Of a DNA stretch of 64,000 bases, positions 1-10,538 are shown piece by piece. A program made the position numbers and the translations under genes. The stretch is from Epiperipatus broadwayi (taxonomy: Eukaryota > Onychophora > Udeonychophora > Euonychophora > Peripatidae). Within the stretch, counting starts at the first letter, position 1, and each line of letters opens with the position of its first letter. The stretch lies in NCBI GenBank assembly GCA_028023455.1, contig JAQFVV010012405.1, forward strand, positions 312,001-376,000. Direction: 5' to 3'. The notes beneath the pieces were generated by a model. That model was given only the letters and a program-made list of their open reading frames with translations, was not told the DNA's origin and searched no databases.

Positions 1-1000
1 TGAGTAAGTGATTGATGAAGATCTAGAATTAATAATTAAATGGCTATGATAATGTAATAAAACAAGTGTATAGCCAATATTTAATTTATTCCAATACTAT
101 TTGTAAGTATGGTAATATTATTTTTATTATTAACTATTATTATTTAGGTATTTTTATATCCAAGGTTATCTTGGTTATGCCATATTGTCTACTTAGTTAT
201 GCAAAGGTATTTTTATATTCAAGGTTATCTTGGTCAAACCAAATTTCCTACTTATGTTCTAGTGAAATTCTTGCTAGATCTACTTTGATGACTATTTATT
301 TTGCTTGTTATCAAAATATATTGTGTTGTAATGTCTTTATTTAGGGTTTTTGTACTGATTACTCATGATTCTTATTATGTACTTTAAAAATTATACCATG
401 CATATTATACTTGGTACAGCTAGGTTAACTTCTGCCCATGATATCTACATTAATTCTTGTGTGTTGTTTATTCTTAAACTATGTAAGTGTAGAATTATTA
501 TTGATATATATCATCAAGATTCTTATAAAGTGTCAGTTGTAAATACCTGCTTAGCTAAGAATTTTCATTTAATTTTGCCAGATTTTACTTAGAAAGTAGT
601 CAGAGACAATTTAGTTACAATGGTCTCAGATTGTTTAATACTTTTGTTATTGATTACTCAATAGATGTTGGCCATTTATTTCTTTATATATTCAAAAAGT
701 GTTTTAAAGCTTGGTTATTGTATTATCTCTAATTATCATCATCATCATCATCATTATTATTATCCATTATACTTGTTTAAGTTTAATTATTCTTTTTATT
801 TTTGTATATAATTAATTTTTTATATCTACTTTTCATATTCATAATTTTTTTTTCTATCTATCTTTGAACGTTTTTCTCTGTATAATTTTTTCTTGTTTGG
901 AGGTTTAATGCATACACTCTTATGAATAACTTTTTCCCAAGTTCTGCTTTTGTTTGAAAATTATTCTCTCTCTCCTATACATATATATTGTTTGACTAAT
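1..1000. other. Gene-free AT-rich stretch
   Basis: No coding similarity is recognised on either strand. The only structure seen is an (ATC)n(ATT)n run near 727-763. Short open frames here have the phenylalanine, isoleucine and tyrosine-rich composition expected from random AT-rich DNA. Confidence 0.6.
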
Positions 1001-1001
1001 A

Positions 1002-1013
1002 AACAACAACAAC

Positions 1014-1088
<75 letters not shown>

Positions 1089-1145
1089 AATAATAAGAAG
1101 AAGAAGAAGGACAAGGAGGAAGAAGAGGAAGAGGAGGAGGAGAAG
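1002..1145. repeat. Compound trinucleotide microsatellite (AAC/AAT/ATG/AAG/GAGG)
   Basis: An uninterrupted run passes from AAC units to AAT, then ATG, then AAG and finally GAGGA-type purine units. Open frames across it encode only serine/leucine or histidine/tyrosine homopolymers, so they are repeat artefacts. Confidence 0.95.
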
Positions 1146-1904
1146 ACAACAGTAACGTCCAACGAGCTCTTAAGCAATAAAATCATTCAATTATTATTAT
1201 TTAACAAAAAAGTATGTGTTAATCAAAAAAAAAATGGTAATTTCTAAATTAAGTTTTTGAAATTAACTTAATATTTTTTATTTATTTATATTCATTATTT
1301 TAATATTATTATACAATATTAATAAATGGCAAAGATTTTTTTCTCCAATGTTTTTATTATTATTACTTTTATTTCTATTTCATTTATCCAGTAGTCATTT
1401 TCAGGGTTTCCTTTAATAGTTCATGCCCCATGTCCTTTAAACTGATATTTGTTCAGAATTTTTCTTCAATTTCCAAATAGGATTATGTAGTGATTATGTT
1501 CAGATTACTTTCTTCTAGATAATCTAGAACAAAATTTATCTTTTATTTTATGTAAAGAGGCATTCAAATAAATTCGAAATTATTATAATTAGGTGCAAAA
1601 CAGCTCATTTGTGATGACATATTTTTAATTAATTCTTTTTATTCATCCTGAAATAATTTGCATAAGGTTTTTTAAAATGGCCATTTAATTTCATGTAACA
1701 CCCTTTTTGTTTGGAAAAACTTGTTTATTAGCTTGAATCAAATACATTTTTTTTAAAAAATAAAACTATAAGAATTATACACAAAACATTGCAAAAATTT
1801 TAAAAATGAATTCATTATTCTTTTCACATAAAAGAAAATGAATAAGTATCTCTCTATTAATATATTGCAGAAAAACCAGTATATAAAAACTATAAGAGGT
1901 AATT
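1146..1904. other. Gene-free AT-rich stretch
   Basis: Homopolymer-rich intergenic-type sequence. I see no coding, RNA or repeat signal that I can support. Confidence 0.5.
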
Positions 1905-2978
1905 GTTAATTATCCACTGTACATCAGTTGGTGGTGCAGTTTCTGTGCAAAACCACAGAAATATGCCATTTACATGGCTAAACTTATGCTGTATAGAACA
2001 GCTCTGTTCATATTAGCCATTAGCAGGCCTAGATGGTGTTGCACACAAATATTATGGCCTATGAGGTGCTTTGTGACACTATGCAAATAGCACACACTTC
2101 ACAGAGAGCTACCATATGATGTGAGGGTATATGTAATTCAACTGGCCATAACTCTTTTAATGTGCATTTGAAGTAATGATCTTACATCCTAGCTAATGTA
2201 TTATTACATACTAATAATTGTAAGCCTGGCCCTGCACTAACCTACACAGCTTGGAAGGTGAAAACAATCGCAAAAGTGTAGGGCCAAACACCATTTCCAA
2301 ATTCTCATGCAAATATGCACATTTTTGTGAGAAGAGCTACTAGACAAATCGTAAGCTTGGTTTGATCAGAGGATGATTCTTCTGATTGGCAAAACCATTG
2401 TTTCCATTCCTGTGCACATTCCAGTGCTATGCACTGAAATTTAATTTAATGAAATTTAATTTAATTCGGGCTGATTAGTTTGTTAATAAAGTGTTTTTTT
2501 GTTTTTTTAAATTTTGTTTAAATGTTTAATTTTCTACTAGAAGAATAATGTACATTTTTAAATAAAAAGAAATGTGTTTTGTTTTTTTTGTTTTTGACGT
2601 TTAATGTAGAATGCTAAGAATAACATAAACTTGTTTGAGGTTAGACATTGTTTTGGAAATCATAAGCTTGGTTTGATCAGAGTAATGCATCTTTTGTACG
2701 ATCCTTTAGATTGGCAAAATCATTGGTTTACCCCTGCACATTTCAGTGCTATGTGCTGCAATTTAATTGAAGGGTATTTTATTTAATTCGGCAGATAAGT
2801 TTGTTAATCAAGTGGATTTTTTTTTAATTTTTGTTTAAATGTTTCATTTACTATTAGAAAAATAATGTACATTTTTAAATAAAAAGAAAAGTGTTTGTTT
2901 TGTCCTGGCCCAGAAACATTATATTAAAACATTTTTGCACAGAAACAGTGCCACCAAGTGATGTACAGTGGATATTTA
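1905..2978. mobile_element. Non-autonomous DNA element with ~45-bp terminal inverted repeats
   Basis: The left end (from about 1911, TATCCACTGTACATC onward) reappears as its reverse complement at the right end (to about 2972, GATGTACAGTGGATA). The match runs on through a block reading TTTCTGTGCAAAA. Both ends lie next to TTAA (about 1905-1908 and 2975-2978) and next to TA, so the target duplication could be either. The inside holds no transposase frame. It does contain two diverged direct copies of a ~230-bp segment beginning AAGCTTGGTTTGATCAGAG (about 2352 and 2662). The superfamily is not determined. Non-coding, about 1.07 kb, so it is either a large MITE or a deletion derivative. Confidence 0.7.
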
Positions 2979-3149
2979 ACTAGTACCCTGTAAGATAGAA
3001 TAAATCTTGATGGTCATAAAATTCATATAGTATACAAACATGAATGAGCTGCTCACGAACAAGCATTAGCCAGCATGGTGAATTTATTGGCTTTTTACCT
3101 CTGTGTTTAAGATGAAGAAACACCATGTTCTTTCTTTTCAGTTGTCTGA

Positions 3150-3560
3150 TAAGGCAAAATGAATGTATGGGTGAATGGGAATTTTTTTCTAAAGATAATT
3201 ATACCTCATCTACAGAGAACATTGGATTTCAACCAGCCTAGAGAACAAGCTGGATTTAAAAGTGGTTTTAGTACAGTATATCATATCCAAGTATTAAGAG
3301 AAATTATAGAAAGGACCAGTGAGTATGAGTTGCCACTATGCTTTGGACATGTAGATTATGAAAAGGCATATAAGCATTTCTTCAATGATTAAAGCATTGG
3401 ATCATCAAGGTATAGACCCAGGATATTGTCATATTTTGAAGAATATTTATAAAAATGCAATAGCAACAATTAGATTACATAATGATAGGAACGTTAACAT
3501 TGAGAAAATTACTAAGTATTCATATAGGCAGTGATTTAGGATTTCAATTCAGGTGAGATA
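3150..3560 (+). pseudogene. RTE-clade LINE reverse transcriptase fragment
   Basis: The open part reads FNQPREQAGFKSGFSTVYHI followed by LPLCFGHVDYEKAYK. This is the RTE-type reverse transcriptase block just before and at motif A, where the family usually has VDYEKAFD. After a frame change near 3390 the next family block is still readable (GIDPGYCHILKNIYKNA, then TIRLHNDRN). The thumb, endonuclease and amino-terminal half are missing, so this is a dead, truncated insertion of about 0.4 kb. It belongs to the same clade as the larger minus-strand copy at 29.2-32.3 kb. No 3' tail was identified. The clade rests on remembered family motifs and the fragment is certainly not functional. Confidence 0.8.
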
Positions 3561-4780
3561 AAATCATTTTTTCCAATTATCAAACCCATAACCTATCTAA
3601 TTAATTATTCAATAATTATTGGTAAATGAGTAATTCTTAGTTAGAAAATAACATGTGGCTGAAAATCTGTTTAAACCTTCAGTTATTGGTAATTGCAAAC
3701 TTAGTGCATAAGACCTTTTTTACCCACTTCTCTTCTGTGGGAGTCTCTTGAAGAAGCCTCGCTCTGCATCAGACTATTTAAAAAATATATAACTTTCTTG
3801 TATAATAAATATTTTCAAATATATCAGCAGTGGCATGAAGTACAGTGGCTAATCTTTTTATATTATTTTTTGAGCATAATTGAAATTACGTGATGGTGAA
3901 TACTATTAAATACTCATTTGTATATATTTATAACTGTAATCATGCTGATTATGTATATAGTTACTTCTTAAATGTAACTCACAAAAAAGACAAAAAATAT
4001 TATGCTAGAAATAATCGGTTTAAAATAAAAACAAAAAATAATTGCAAATGTTTTAATGATTTAAATTTTTAGAAAAGAAATGAAAAAAAAAAAATTGAAG
4101 ATTTTTTTTATTATTAATTAAAATTGAATTATTTATTTGAATTATTATTAATTTATTATTAAAATTTAATTATTGTATTTTACTATACTTAATTGCATTA
4201 AATAACTACCTAACTATATTATATTCAAATTAAAATTAAATTATTTAAATGTAAAAAAAAATTCAGTAATTAAATTTTTTAATATTAAAAACACATAACT
4301 ATACTATTAAGAACATTTTTACAAATATAGGTCTTGTTACATTGCAGCACAAAGATGTAAATTTCCAAACATGCTGAAAAAAACATATTTATTATTCAGT
4401 TATCTTTGAATAGTCTATGTATTATATTATTTATAATTACAATTTGATCAATTCTGTGTATACATATCTACAGTTCGATTTATTATCTAATTTAAAGTGC
4501 TTTTGGAACCTCAAATTATGAACAATATTTTTCATTCAATCAATTTGAAAGAAGCCAGGCCATTCTAATTATAATTTATTTAGAATATTGATACACAAAA
4601 AAGTTCATTTAAACTATGCATCACTTCTGTAAGAACAATTTGCTTGAATTTATTGCATATATAGATATCTAATATTCATAGTACAAAATATGTTTAACTT
4701 ATTAATCAACCACACCATCTATGATTCTATGTTTATATTATAAATATATATGTTTAATTGGTAAATTAAATATAGTTTGT
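3561..4780. other. Gene-free AT-rich stretch
   Basis: No gene recognised. A slightly more complex patch near 3720-3800 (CTCTTGAAGAAGCCTC onward, ending in AATAAATATTTT) looks like the 3' tail of an older retroelement but cannot be assigned. Confidence 0.45.
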
Positions 4781-4789
4781 TTTTGGTGC

Positions 4790-5400
4790 AACACAATTAT
4801 AATGTTTAATATAAAATAAATAAATCCAGATCTTTTATGCTACATATGTTTCAGCTACAAGTTAGTGTTGCCACATATTTTAAAGATCTAAATATCTGTT
4901 TACCATTTCACAGAAGCAGATATAAGATTAACCATAAATAGCTCTTCACAACATATTTCACTATTAATTTGTGAATATGTTAACACAAAATCATAATTTT
5001 ATATAGTATTTAAAACAGTCATACAATATTTAACTCATACTATGCCAAAAAGACACAATCACAGGTTCATTTCAAACCTTGCAGGAATTGAAAGTTATTA
5101 AAAATGTTAAAATAAGCATGTAGCATTAGTAAAAGTATTGACAATAATTGTAATAAATGAGGAATACATTTTATATTTTTGTAAAGAAATTTAAATTTTG
5201 ATATTATTAACAATACCAAACAAAATAAATAAATGGATCTCTTATTCTGTAAATGTTTCAGTTGTTGTCTAGCCTCATCATGCATGCTAGAAATCTAAAT
5301 ACTTGTTCACCGCACCAGAATTGCTACCAGAACTTTGTTTACAAGTTGCTTCTTGTAATCTATTCACTTCTAAAATGTGAATATGTTTAGACTTTTAGCA
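4790..5400 (-). repeat. Diverged tandem pair of a ~420-bp unit with hammerhead-like relic
   Basis: On the minus strand the segment around 5200-5345 (GCATGATGAGGCTAG, then CTGAAACAT) repeats in diverged form around 4800-4920 (CTGAAACATATG). Both are followed by GATC and an ATTTATTTATTTT tail and preceded by matching ATTTAGAT sequence. The TGATGA...GAAAC spacing resembles an eroded hammerhead core of the kind seen better elsewhere in the window, but stem II is not convincing. The open frame on the minus strand at 5067-5285 is not a gene. Confidence 0.35.
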
Positions 5401-5571
5401 TTCATGTTGAGACTAAATTATAATTAAAACTTAAATAATATGAGAGGTTATTCTGTTGGTTTTATGCATTGTGGTTCCTAATATTAAAGTTTGAATTTAT
5501 ATTAGATAATGCTGAAGTATGTTTTCTACTTATTACAATTATTCTTGGAGCATTTATTAATATTACATAAT

Positions 5572-5774
5572 AATATTAAATAGTGCTATCACACTTATAA
5601 CGTAAAGCTGTATAATTAATATCAATTAGTCAATTAAAATGGTTGAGCGCTTTCGAGAAACTATACTTCTCATAATCATAGCCAGTTTCTTGAAAGTGCT
5701 CAGCCATTTTAATTGACTAATTGATATTAATTATACAGCTTTATGTTATAAGTGTGATAGCACTATTTAATATT
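5572..5774. mobile_element. 91-bp-arm inverted-repeat (hairpin/foldback MITE) element
   Basis: Positions 5572-5662 and 5684-5774 are reverse complements with only a few differences (for example TTTCGAGAAACT against AGTTTCTTGAAA). They are separated by a 21-nt spacer. The arms would form a hairpin of about 91 bp. CATAAT occurs at both outer edges (about 5567-5572 and 5777-5782) and might be a target duplication, although the sequence is low in complexity. It encodes nothing. The high arm identity suggests either recent formation or gene conversion between the arms. Confidence 0.8.
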
Positions 5775-5869
5775 GTCATAATTTGGACAAGCGTAAAGTC
5801 ATAAATCTACAAGTTATTATTTAATATTACATAAATATGATTATTTACATATGGGTATATTTAACTTAA

Positions 5870-6558
5870 TATACTGTACAAGCTTACACACACTTGCACA
5901 TATAATGCAATATGTAAGGGATTCAAACTCAGATTTTCACATGACCCTCAATTCTCCATGCCATCTTATATTGCTGACCCATCTGATCACACACATGTTG
6001 AAAAGATAAATAATCACCAATATAAGTATTTCATACTAAACCAGCACTTATCAATTGGTTCAGATTACCATCTCCACACTTATATATAATCAGTGCTCAG
6101 CTTTATATTAAGATAGCCAATCTTCATACTTTAATGGACAGGCTCCAAACCACTCCAACCCACAACTCTTCAGCCATCAATTTCATTGAACATCTGATGA
6201 TGGAATGTTTAAAGCCCATATTATTGCCAAGGTTGTCATCCTATCCATGTTGACATTAGTCATTCTGACTCTTCATGTATCAGAGAATAATCCATTTTTA
6301 CATACATATGTGAGGGATGGGCAAACCTTTAACACAATATGTTTTAATATGTAACTTAATACACTGTACAGAAATGCCTGCACATATAATGTAATATTTA
6401 AGGGATTTGAACTCAGACTTTCACACAAATCTCAACTCTCCATGCCATCTCATATTGCTGAACCACCTGATCACACATATGTTGAAAAGATATATAATCA
6501 CCAATATCCATATTTCATGCTAAACCAGCACTCATTTGTTGGTCCAGATTACCATCTC

Positions 6559-6596
<38 letters not shown>

Positions 6597-7320
6597 GTGC
6601 TTAGCTTTATATTAATGGATTATTCTCTGTACATGAGGGGTCAGAATGATTAATGTCATTGTGTCATGGCACTAACGTGGGCTTTAACATTCCATCACCA
6701 GATTTTCAATGAGATGAATGGCTGGAGAGCCTGTTCACTAAAATATGAAGATTGGTTATCTTAATATAAAGCTGAGCATTGATTTAGTGCTGCTTTAGCA
6801 CAAAATATATATGTTGGTGATTATTTATCTTTTCAACATATGTGTGATCAGATGGGTCAGCAATATGAGATGGTATGGAAAGATGAGGTGTGAAAGTCTG
6901 AGTTTGAATCCCTTATATATTACATTATATGTGTAGATGTATGTAAGCCTGTACAGTGTATTAAGTTACATATTGAAAAATAGTGCATTAAAGCTCTGCC
7001 CATCCCTTGCATATGTATGTAAAAATGGATTATTCTTCAGTACATGATGGTCAGAATGATTAACATCAACATGGGCAGGATGACAAACTTGGCACTAATG
7101 TGGGCTTTGAACATTCCATCATCAGATTTTCAATGAAATGGATGGCTGAAGAGTTATGGATTGGAGTGGTTTGAAACCTGTCTATTAAAGTATGAAGATT
7201 GGCTATTTTAATCTAAAGCTGAGCACTGATTGTATATATATGTGGAGATGGTAATCTAGACCAACTAATGAATACTGATTTAGCACGGAATACATATATT
7301 AGTGATTATTTATAAGTGTA
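5870..7320. repeat. Rep-A block: four hammerhead-bearing units, two on each strand
   Basis: Two units lie in minus orientation (about 5870-6612, period 485 bp measured between CTAAACCAGCAC at 6035 and 6520). They are followed by two in plus orientation (about 6613-7320). Each unit holds, in its own sense, a conserved CATTCCATCATCAG segment, the phrase TCCATTAAAGTATGAAGATT, then GGTAATCTGGACCAA with a hammerhead-like core, and last a pol III box-B-like GAGTTTGAATCCC. A (CA)n(TA)n run marks the turn at about 6560-6597. Hammerhead positions are about 6011-6072 and 6497-6557 (minus), 6780-6830 (plus, truncated) and 7250-7305 (plus, degenerate). No protein is encoded. Confidence 0.8.
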
Positions 7321-9060
7321 TATTATACATTATTATTCTGTATGCAGTATTTGTTTAATAAAAATCTCTTAAAAAAGAAATACATACAAAATTACAATAT
7401 TAAAAAAAAATACATTATAATTACATAGCAATTATCTATAGTGAAATAAAATTTGACCACAGTTATTAAATATTTCAACATCACCATAATTGAGAATATA
7501 AATTTTGTGTTTTATAATATAGAATTAAAAATTCAAATTTTGCTGAGCAAAGAAAGGAGTTTGATTCATTAAATGTAGATCCTAAATTAAATATCTCAGC
7601 ATTCAGAGTTGTAACACTTATGTTTCCCAAAATTAAATATGTTTTGTAATGCAGCTGATTTTTTTAAATTTTATTTTAGGATTAGTACATTGACTTCATT
7701 TGATTAACTCACATTATATTAGAGGACCTTTCTCTCAGGACTAAGAATGATATATACATATTTACTGCTCAATATTATTTGGTCAGTTCTCAGTTATCTG
7801 AATTTTTTTTTAAAGATTAACCTGGAGTTGAACATCAGATTTGGAATATGCCAGTGAATGTTCATAACAATGATACTAGAAAGTTATTTACTATTATTAC
7901 TTATATTTTATTTTTAAATTTAATCTTTTTTTTTTGTCTTATATGCAAAATATATATTTTGGTTTTATTCCGAAGTACAATAAATTATTTGTGTGGATTG
8001 TTTTTATTTATTAATAGTAAATCATAATTTTTTTTAAATAATAAAATATAAACTCTGACAGTAATAACTGTTTTCTTTTTTTTGTCAAAGCAAACATTTT
8101 TCATTTAGTTTATTTACAGTTTGCAAACGTACAATTTTTATGACATTAGGAAATTGTGTTTATTGTTCATTATTCCATCTATTTGTTTTCAGAGAATTTA
8201 CAAATGTTTGAATCACACACTATTGTGAGCGGGTATATAAGTTGATCATATTTCGTAGTGGATAGCTATTGTGCAAAAGCACAATGCTTCTTTACTCCGA
8301 GAACAAAAATGCTGGGTGATTGACGCTAGGAACAACAAAGACTTTTATACATGAAAAGATAAAATAATTCTTATTTTCTGTGAGAAATTTATTGGTTATA
8401 ATAATTTTATGCTGTCAAAATATTAAACTAGCTTTGTGGAAACTGTCCAAAAACCATAGTCCATTTGTTTCTGTAGTCAGGGCGTTAATTGTTTTTTTTT
8501 TTTTGTCTTTTGTGATAAATGGGGGAATAAAGAAAACTTTCACTGTTGAAGGTTTAGTCTAAAATTCTATTATTATTAGATACAATACTGATTATATTCA
8601 TCTAAGCTATGAATATTGAAGTCAGTCTTTTTTTTTTAATAAAAAGTTTGTTCACTTTTTAATTATTATTATTACTTTTATTATTGCAACAATTACTATA
8701 CTTAAAGTGATTATTTTTTATAAATTGAAATGTTAATTTATTTTTGGTAATTTTTCTTTTGCAAAAAGGAAAGAAAAATGTTATTTTATTTTGAGATTAT
8801 GATAAGTACATTGCCAACTCAAATTAAGTGAATCATAACTTGTTTTTTTTTTTTTTAAATATATATATATTTAATTTCTAAGAGCAAATAATTTGAGTTC
8901 ATTTTAATGTTCTTGGTATTTTAAAGCAGATTAGAGTAACATGCTCATATCCTTGATTGGGGACCAAGTTTGCCACTTGCAGTGCTCAAATTTCTTATGA
9001 ACTTCCATAAAAATGTGTAATCTTAAAATAATTTATGTTAAAATGATGGCTAGCAATGAT
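7321..9060. other. Gene-free AT-rich stretch
   Basis: Nothing identifiable. The 60-residue open frame near 8380-8562 has no recognised similarity. Confidence 0.5.
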
Positions 9061-9063
9061 AAG

Positions 9064-9196
9064 TTGCAACTGCCAGTCAAGCATTGGTGGTTGAGAGGTC
9101 AGTGACAGCTGCTTTACAAGCAATTTTCCTGGTTAGCGGGTTTGCTTCCCGGCTAATGCTGTGACACATGAGGAAAAAAAAATTACAACTGCCAGT
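9064..9196 (+). mobile_element. Minimal tRNA-Val-derived SINE or tRNA retropseudogene with target duplication
   Basis: The body 9081-9159 folds as a tRNA. The acceptor arms GCATTGG and CTAATGC pair over 7 bp with one G-T. An anticodon loop TTTACAA gives anticodon TAC (valine). The T-loop segment GCGGGTTTGCTTCCC resembles box B, and TGGTTGAGAGG resembles box A. The body is followed by a short GTGACACATGAGG tail and an A-run, and is flanked by CAACTGCCAGT at 9067-9077 and 9186-9196. That 11-bp direct repeat extends to 13 of 14 with one mismatch. The A-tail plus target duplication show retroposition by a LINE-type machinery. The mismatched T-stem argues against a working tRNA gene. Confidence 0.8.
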
Positions 9197-9579
9197 GATC
9201 ATGTGTTAGTATTAGATTGTAATATATTATTGCATAGTAACATCACCTACAGAGAAACAGTCAAGAAGAAAGCAACACCTATTAGGCTAGTTATACAAAA
9301 TCTAATGAATGTTTAAGATTTTCCTTTTTTGTTGTTGTTGCTATTTTTATCTAATAGTAGTCTGATATCAATCCCGGCTGACATATTTTTTTTTTTAAAC
9401 CTGAAATGTTTTTGAATTCACATTATGTGTATGGAAGATAGGTGTTGTAACTCCTATTCTTCCATGCATATATGATACGGACATATGCTTTTTGTTGTAT
9501 AGTATAGTGATATATATATATATCTACAACAAATAATTATGTTTATATATGTATTAATAGTTTATGTAATATATATCTA

Positions 9580-9730
9580 AATATGAAAAGGAGCACTGAA
9601 TGAGTATGGATAATAAATAATGAAGGGCTACTAATTATTATTTTTAATTGAACAAAATACTAAAAATCAGCACTTCATCTTCATCAGAACCAACTATAAT
9701 TAAATGTATTTTAATAACAAATATCAGCAG
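9580..9730 (-). repeat. Probable PLE 3'-tail relic
   Basis: Read on the minus strand, GTTGGTTCTGATGAAGATG is followed by GAAGTGCTGATTTTTAG and an A-rich end. The CTGATGA...GAAG layout is like the hammerhead-bearing tails of PLEs, but stem II is nearly absent. It is offered only as a relic. Confidence 0.35.
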
Positions 9731-10429
9731 CCAACCCTGAGGCATAATATTACAAATAACCAATCATTGATAATTATGCTGCCTGCACATATCTAAGTGC
9801 TAAAAAAAACCACAAAAGTAAGCATATATCAACAGGTGGTAAGATCCTTAAATCAATGCTGACCATTTCTGTTCAGAGTACTATGAGTGTACTTACCATT
9901 CTAGAAGATAAAATAACTTAAATTATTAAATATTTAATAAATTATAAATATTGAGAGTCAACTATCTCAATATCTATATATGAAAGTCAGTTAATAAATT
10001 ACTGAATACTAATAATCTCAGACTAATTCTTGAATCCCTCCCTATTCAGTGACTGTAAACAGTGAATAAGCATTGTTCCTTCAAATGTATCTCTTGATGC
10101 CTCATAAGATCATGATAATACACTTTAATGCTAAGCTTTGTTTTCAATACAAATAAAATGTTTGATACCATGTTAGATAATTCATCAAAGTCTAGATACT
10201 TTTTCAATACAAGAAGTTTGTGGTTTTTTTTTTATCTTCAAACCACTTATGTTAATGAATACTCTATTACCATGAGTTAATTTATGTATTTTATTATTGT
10301 TGTCATTATTATTATTATTACTATTTTATTTATTTTGTAATTATTAATAATATATTAATATTTACTTGTGTATTTCTGTTAAAACAAATGTGTTGAAGTG
10401 CACATAATAAATAAGAATTGAATTAAATT
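9731..10429. other. Gene-free AT-rich stretch
   Basis: No feature recognised apart from scattered short T-runs. Confidence 0.5.
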
Positions 10430-10445
10430 ATCATCATCATCATCA

Positions 10446-10537
<92 letters not shown>

Positions 10538-10538
10538 G
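10430..10538. repeat. (ATC)n(ATT)n microsatellite
   Basis: Six or so ATC units run directly into about thirty ATT units, with no interruptions. Confidence 0.97.

Noticed and set aside
920-1186. Overlapping minus-strand open frames of Ser/Leu and His/Tyr runs
   Set aside because: Translation of a trinucleotide microsatellite; not a gene.
6200-6260. Second CTGATGA in Rep-A (CTGATGATGGAATG, opposite strand to the hammerhead)
   Set aside because: No GAAA and no closing stem at a suitable distance.
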